Of a stretch of DNA of 64,000 bases, positions 58,461-64,000 are shown piece by piece; position 1 is the stretch's first letter, and each line of letters begins with the position of its first letter. The stretch comes from Membranipora membranacea. Lineage: Eukaryota > Bryozoa > Gymnolaemata > Cheilostomatida > Membraniporidae. The position numbers and the translations under genes were made by a program. The DNA lies in assembly GCA_914767715.1 (NCBI GenBank), contig OU612066.1, positions 22,170,283 to 22,234,282 of the forward strand, in the 5' to 3' direction. A model generated the notes under the pieces. That model saw only the letters and a list, made by a program, of their open reading frames with translations. It did no database searches and had not been told where the DNA came from.

Positions 58461-61090
58461 CGTTTCTGATCATTAGTTGTCTTCTCGCAATTATTAGAAT
58501 GGTGATAATTAAATCTGCAGAAAAATTTCAATTCATGGTGAAATTATAGCAGTTTATTGTGATGATGTTTACATCCCTTTTCTAAATTCTTACAATTTTT
58601 CACACGCTCCCATATGGGGTTTTCACATGAACATGATATATGTATCAATGACTGCCTGCTCCTTTCATATTATCCCGGCATGCATGACTGGCAAGACCCG
58701 GGGAATAGCTCGTGTTAGCTCAAGGTTGATTCAAAATTCGGTCGCTCTGCTTAATAATTAGTCATAATTATTTTCTTATGTGTTGTGAGTAGACAATCCT
58801 TGTCTGTGCGGAATAAGCATTACATAACATTGATATACCAGGGTGTCCTACCCTCCCTGGATAGACCAACCTTCAACATGTGCTCATGATATCAGATAGT
58901 TTTGTTACCTTTCTCAAACCTTCACCACATATCAGTCTACTGCATGCCTGTCATTTTCATTTTCTGTTACATTTCACATTGCACTCAAATCCCACAGTTA
59001 GTTTTGAGATTGAGGATGCTGGGCTGGTTCATATATTGTAGTTTAATTTTGTTGGTATAACTTCATCATGAAGATTAAAGAGATCAAGATAACACTGTAA
59101 TACTCAAGGCAAGCTGTATGCTGAGACTTATTATTCTCACATAATATGTAAATGATTTCAACAAAATAAAATCTCAGTACAAAATACACATAACAATATG
59201 TGATCCTCTGATCCTATCCTCAGTTGTAATCCCTTTTGACAAAGAAAAACCATTGTTGTGTTCTCATTATAAAAACTCTGCTTTGTTTTTCAGAATTACC
59301 GGACTGTGATTGGAAGTGCCTATCTACTGTGAAACATATACCCACTGGGGTATAATGAATGGTGAAGGGCCTGACTAAGCTAATCTACTGGTGGATATTC
59401 CTGATCTGATATGTGAAGTCTCTTATTGATGATGGGAATGATGAATGAGTCATCAAAATACTGCAGATAATCAGCAAAGTGAAATATCTATGACCTCGTG
59501 GACCAACACAGATAAAGTTAGTTTTCTCTTTTATTTTGAGACACGGTAGGAATTAGAGTGTCAGCATTTAGGTTCTCTTTGATTACGCGGGTTGGATTTC
59601 TGATTGAGAATTAGGAGTCGATTGCATGTTGCAATATTTGGAGAACAAGAAAGTTTTGTTTCAAGGATTTTGTTTAGAGGACCGGAACAAGTTGTAAAGC
59701 CTCAGTCAAAATTTCCAACCTTCGATATTTGAAATGATTTTTAATGTTTCAATTGTTATATTGTAACATTACCAGATAATATGACGTTTGATTGCAATGC
59801 ATGATTGGAAGTAAGCGAAACTTTCCCTGGAACTTGATAAGTTACTGCGCTACGCAACAAGCCTCTGATTGAAGTGAGGAAAAGAGGCCTAACATTTAAA
59901 TTGATAGGGCAGTTAGTATTATCAGTGTGATTATCTCCATTGCTTGGAAATATCAACAGGATTCACTTTGGGAATTTAATTATTATCAGTTTAAAAGCAA
60001 GAGTTTAAAGAGGTATATTTATTATACTATGTGAGTAAATCTGTGTCTTGTTTAAAGGGCAACCAAGGTTTCGCAGCAATACATTAATGGGTAGCAAATA
60101 ATGTGCTGGGCAGCATCAGCTTTGCGCATTACGCGATGCAAAACTCCAAGTAGTTGCTGACTCTAAGCTGGGTAACACTTCAGTTTAGGGGAGGTTCCAA
60201 GACTTTGCTATAATAATTATAGAGCACAGTCTAAATAATAACAGGAACAGGAAACTGCTATGTGGTATTCTCTTTTAGCTGAGTTTGAGTACCTGATGGA
60301 AGAAATGTTTCACAAGAATTCTGGTTGAATAATCATCTGAATCATATTTTGTCTTTTTCCCCATGCAGAAGGTGCAATCTGCTATTAATCAATGGCCATC
60401 ATTGAAAAGTTGTTTGAAACCTTGGTTGCCCTTTAAGATCACTATGGAGCTTCATGTTCAAACGCACAATCCCAAGTTCTTGACACGCCTGCAACAAGTA
60501 GATCGACTTCGGCAATGGGCATTTCCTTCATTGGAGCAAGCCTTGTGAGCTTAGGAACAGCAGGAATATCTATGTTGTTATTTGTGGCTCTGTGAGCAGT
60601 GATTGGTCAACATTATGTCCATGACCTTATCTTGTTTTAAATGTGAAGGTTATTTGGTCAACAGTAGGGCAAATCTTATTAGAATTATGATTGAGCTTAT
60701 GTTAACAAGAGTTGTCTCCCTCTGTCTTGTAATAAGACAATCCTTATTTAGGAAAATTTGAGCGGATATTTATAATGGTGACAAAGTTTATAAATTTGTT
60801 GGGAATAATGATTTCTCAGCCTTCTTAATAAGATATATTATCAAAATTAAATGATAAAGTACTTAAAATAATTCAACTCTACTTGTACATATATTATCAT
60901 TATCTGAGCGAAGCATACCTTAGCTGATCTAGTTCAAATATCACTACCACTACCACTGTCATATCAGCAATTGATAACGCTTGCAGGTTAATATTAATCG
61001 ACCGAATGCATAGGAACTGTATGTTAGAGAGTTTAAATTGCAACATAGATAACCACTCTTACAGTTTTGCTTCAGAGTATTAAGATAAGG
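58461..61090. other. diverged intergenic region between P3 and TRIM E
   Basis: This holds the counterpart of 3791-4930 in weak form. I see no gene; the longest plus-strand frame (60363-60548) is not matched in other units. It is the divergent upstream region of both P3 and TRIM E. Confidence 0.4.
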
Positions 61091-61214
61091 CTTTCAACTT
61101 ATTAAACAGCAGTCTGCAGTCACAGCTGGAACAAGGAAGTTAGTAACAAGCAGTGGAGATTTAGATATAACTACACTAAGAGAGTTTACAGGACATAACC
61201 TTCGAGAATATCAG
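61090..61214 (+). other. candidate leader exon of TRIM E
   Basis: Matches the leader regions of B, C and D and ends GAGAATATCAG|GTCAGA; the acceptor TAG|ATCC is at 61742/61743. Confidence 0.4.
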
Positions 61215-61775
61215 GTCAGAAGTAGGTACATTAAATGTCTTAGATACTCTGACTCTCTCTATTTCCTTGTGGTGTTGAAATCCTATAGTTGTCCTTTATC
61301 ACCGCTTACTCAAGGTAAGGTTAAGGTCGCTATTTATGACATTCTATTGTCAACCATCTATGATCCCAATTATAGCGGGCTATGAGCTAGAAACCATCCT
61401 ATTTCTCCGGATGTTATACTTGAATACACAGGTCATGCTCCCAGCCCTCTTTCGTAATGGAATTCGTTCATCGTTTCGGGAGGGGCACGGAGAAAGAATG
61501 AACTAAAAAATTCTTCTTATTTCTGCTACCTTTCCTTGGAATCAGTGGTCAGGGTCTTTCTGTGGTTACAGTCTATAAAAAAACATGGTGGATTGATTCA
61601 CAGGTTGGTATAGATGGCAATGTGCGCCCCCACCTGAGCAAAAAAGCCCTCCCACAGAAGGTAAGATGGGGCCTCCACTGATTTTCTAGTTCTAGGTGCT
61701 GTTATAAGCAATATGAAGTTGATATTGACTCATGCTTTATAGATCCCCCGAGTGGCACAAACTCACATAAGAGAA

Positions 61776-64000
61776 ATGGCCGTCTCAGTAGCAGAAGAGG
61801 CACCACATTTGGTTACATGTGGTAATTGCCTTGAAGAAGAGGGTTATATCCATAACCCGATGTTTGTACCCTGTACTCATGTATGCTGTGAGACTTGTCT
61901 GAGGAGGCAACTCAAGAAGACTGATGTAATCGAATGTAGAGTTTGTCAGTGAGTATTGGATTCATTGTGTATCTAAAATGATATCCTTCTCAAAGACCGA
62001 TAATTCAAGTTGTTGTGTTATTCCACACAAGTTAACAAGATCATTCTATTGCTCATGAGAAGCACAATAATCAACAATTTCCCATCTCTTTCACATAACT
62101 ACTGATGTCCAGAATGAATTGAGGGTAAATTTTGTGGGATGGATGGCAGTATCATGCAGATTGGTAGGCGGTGGGATAGTGCGGGCAGGTGGGTGGGATA
62201 GTGCTGGGTGGATGGGTGGTATAGTGCAGGTTGGAATGAAAGAGAGGTTGTGATAGATAGTCGGCAGGATAATTGTCAGTGGGATGGTTGGTGAGATGGT
62301 ACAAGCAGGATGTGTTGTGGGATGGTTCGAGTGGGGTTGGTGGTGGGATAGTACTGGCTATATTGGTGGGAGAATATGATTCCACAAATGTCGCATAGTT
62401 ATTTTAATTTCAACATTAATCAACTCGGTAATCTATTTGGTATGGCCTAATGCGTAGGATATTTGGATTTGCAAAAACAAGTTCAAAGTGGTGATAGACA
62501 ATCTTCCCTCAGCCTTAGAGAATGTTCATCCAGCTACATTCTGTGAGCCGTGTGAGAAAAGTGGAAAACTCAAGATGACCGCCAACACTTACTGTCTGAC
62601 CTGTGAACATAAGTTCTGTGCTGCTCATCAGAGGGTAAATACTAATCAATAATCTGTGTATCAATGTCTTTTATAAAGTTTAAAGAAAGTTTTTCGCGAT
62701 ATCAGCGATAGCTGTGGAGTGTGTTATATAAATATTCTGACCTGTGAACATAAGTACTGCGCTGCTCATCAGAAGGTTAATAGCAATCCAGAACATGTCT
62801 CTGTGTGTCTGTTAAACAATTTTGAGAACTACTTTTGTAATTTGAACAGAATTATCAGCGAAAGCTATGAAGTATGGTATATATATACATATTTATATAT
62901 AATTATTCATTGATATAAAATAACTTTATGGTGATAGCTAAGTGTGAGGGCAGGAAGAGAACTTTACTCTATGTCTCCGTTTCGGTTTTGATTACTTTTG
63001 TCTTTACAGCTTCACATTGAGCTAAACTGGCACCATGAGATTCAAAATACAAAGGAGTACATGAGATCAACCTCAACAGTAGACCGACAGAAGTTTTGCC
63101 AGACTCACAAAGATCAAGTCATCGGTTTCGGTTGCTCAAAGTGTGCAAAGGCTTACTGTTTTGAGTGTGTGTCCTCTGTTGGCCTCTGCCAAAATGGTGA
63201 GTGGCATTTCCAGTAACAGAGGTAGTATGAGTTCCATTTTATTGTAATTGCAGTCTCGATAACCTGATCAAAAATTTGTTCTCTCTCTGAAACTGAGGAG
63301 CCAACTCCTGACATCATAATTAACATTTCACCTATCGGGGCCTCCACAGGAGGTGGGTCTCTTAATTAAAAGAATAGAATGCAAAATTATTTTCTATTTG
63401 TCCCTTGTTCAGTAAGTATGCCCTGCTAGTGATCTTGTTCCCGACGTGTTCACACCCTTGGCAATACCCTTGACCGCATGTTCCTACTACTTCAAAATAC
63501 ACTCCTGCAATTTTATAAAGGTATGATCATCACATTGAAATTTACTCATAATGTTAAATATTCCATCAATCTTATCACGCACCATCGATTATCAGATTAG
63601 ACCAGCTTGTTGGATGCCATATACCAAATCTGATAGATTTGAGTTTTCTTATTACCCTCTAGGTTCTAACCACAAGCTCATGTCTCTAAAAGAGTTCTCA
63701 GCTGAGGTGAAGAGATTACTGGAGCCTAAGAAGAAGGAATGTGGAGAGTTGTTTAATAAATGGTCAGCTGTGATGGAGGAGGCAGCGGTCACTCTGTCTA
63801 ACTGGGATACAGAAACTAAGAAAGGAGTCAAACTTATTGATGAAATAGAGGAGAAACAGGTATTGTGATCATGCAGATAAATCTCATACATAAACTGATG
63901 GCGCTTATTTTTTCACCAAGCTGTTATACCGAATTATTCAGGATGTTCAAAAGTTTAAACACAACAGCAAAACATTTATAATCTGAGTGAGCGTGAAAAA
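61776..64000 (+). pseudogene. TRIM copy E: damaged at exon 2, incomplete at window end
   Basis: Visible exons: RING 61776-61948 (CGNC, CTHVCCETC, CRVC intact), B-box 1 homologue 62475-62634, a partial second copy of the B-box 1 3' end (to 62775), B-box 2 63010-63196, first coiled-coil exon 63663-63859. Exons 5-8 would lie beyond the window. The acceptor before the B-box 1 exon has changed from AG to AA (62473-62474). Skipping that exon joins exon 1 to exon 3 out of frame and hits a stop. One escape is an exon 62706-62775, with acceptor ATATCAG, which keeps the frame and gives a shortened Cys-rich segment. Without transcript data I label it a probable pseudogene. Confidence 0.6.
62130..62360. 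repeat. GGGAT-rich minisatellite in intron 1 of TRIM E
   Basis: Irregular copies of GTGGGATRGTNGG; same position and type as the repeat at 1-115. Confidence 0.65.

Overview
This looks like nuclear DNA of an invertebrate animal, probably an early-branching metazoan such as a sponge or cnidarian; the species cannot be fixed from sequence alone. The evidence is AT-rich sequence, multi-exon genes with GT-AG introns, tripartite-motif (TRIM) proteins, APE-type LINEs and many foldback transposons. No bacterial-style operons are present.

The window is a tandem array of one repeating unit. Each unit has, in order, a plus-strand TRIM gene (RING, two B-boxes, coiled coil, C-terminal beta-propeller, eight coding exons), a downstream stretch with gene remnants and transposons, and a minus-strand gene, here called P, for an unrecognised protein. 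The next unit then starts with a block conserved just upstream of P exon 1. Unit 0 (1-3590) holds a broken TRIM gene A. Unit 1 (about 3590-20820) holds intact TRIM B, a LINE and pseudogene P1. Unit 2 (about 20820-43800) holds intact TRIM C, the same LINE and pseudogene P2. Unit 3 (about 43800-58320) holds intact, more diverged TRIM D and the only intact P gene, P3. Unit 4 (58320-end) holds TRIM E, damaged at exon 2 and cut off by the window end.

Units 1 and 2 are nearly identical even in introns, so they result from a recent duplication of roughly 17 kb. Transposons that landed in only one of them can be read against an empty site in the other: a Harbinger-like element with a MADF reading frame in unit 1; a hAT-like element, a solo-LTR-like element, a 2.3-kb foldback element and a truncated LINE in unit 2. 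Unit 3 has its own TTAA-flanked palindrome.

The most interesting signal is in the TRIM genes. Between B and C the introns and the RING to coiled-coil exons are almost unchanged, but the propeller exon has about three dozen amino-acid differences clustered in a few short patches. This fits a family of ubiquitin-ligase-like recognition proteins with a conserved effector end and a diversifying binding face. The linked P gene, acidic with a basic tail and no family I can name, may be a partner, but that rests only on linkage.
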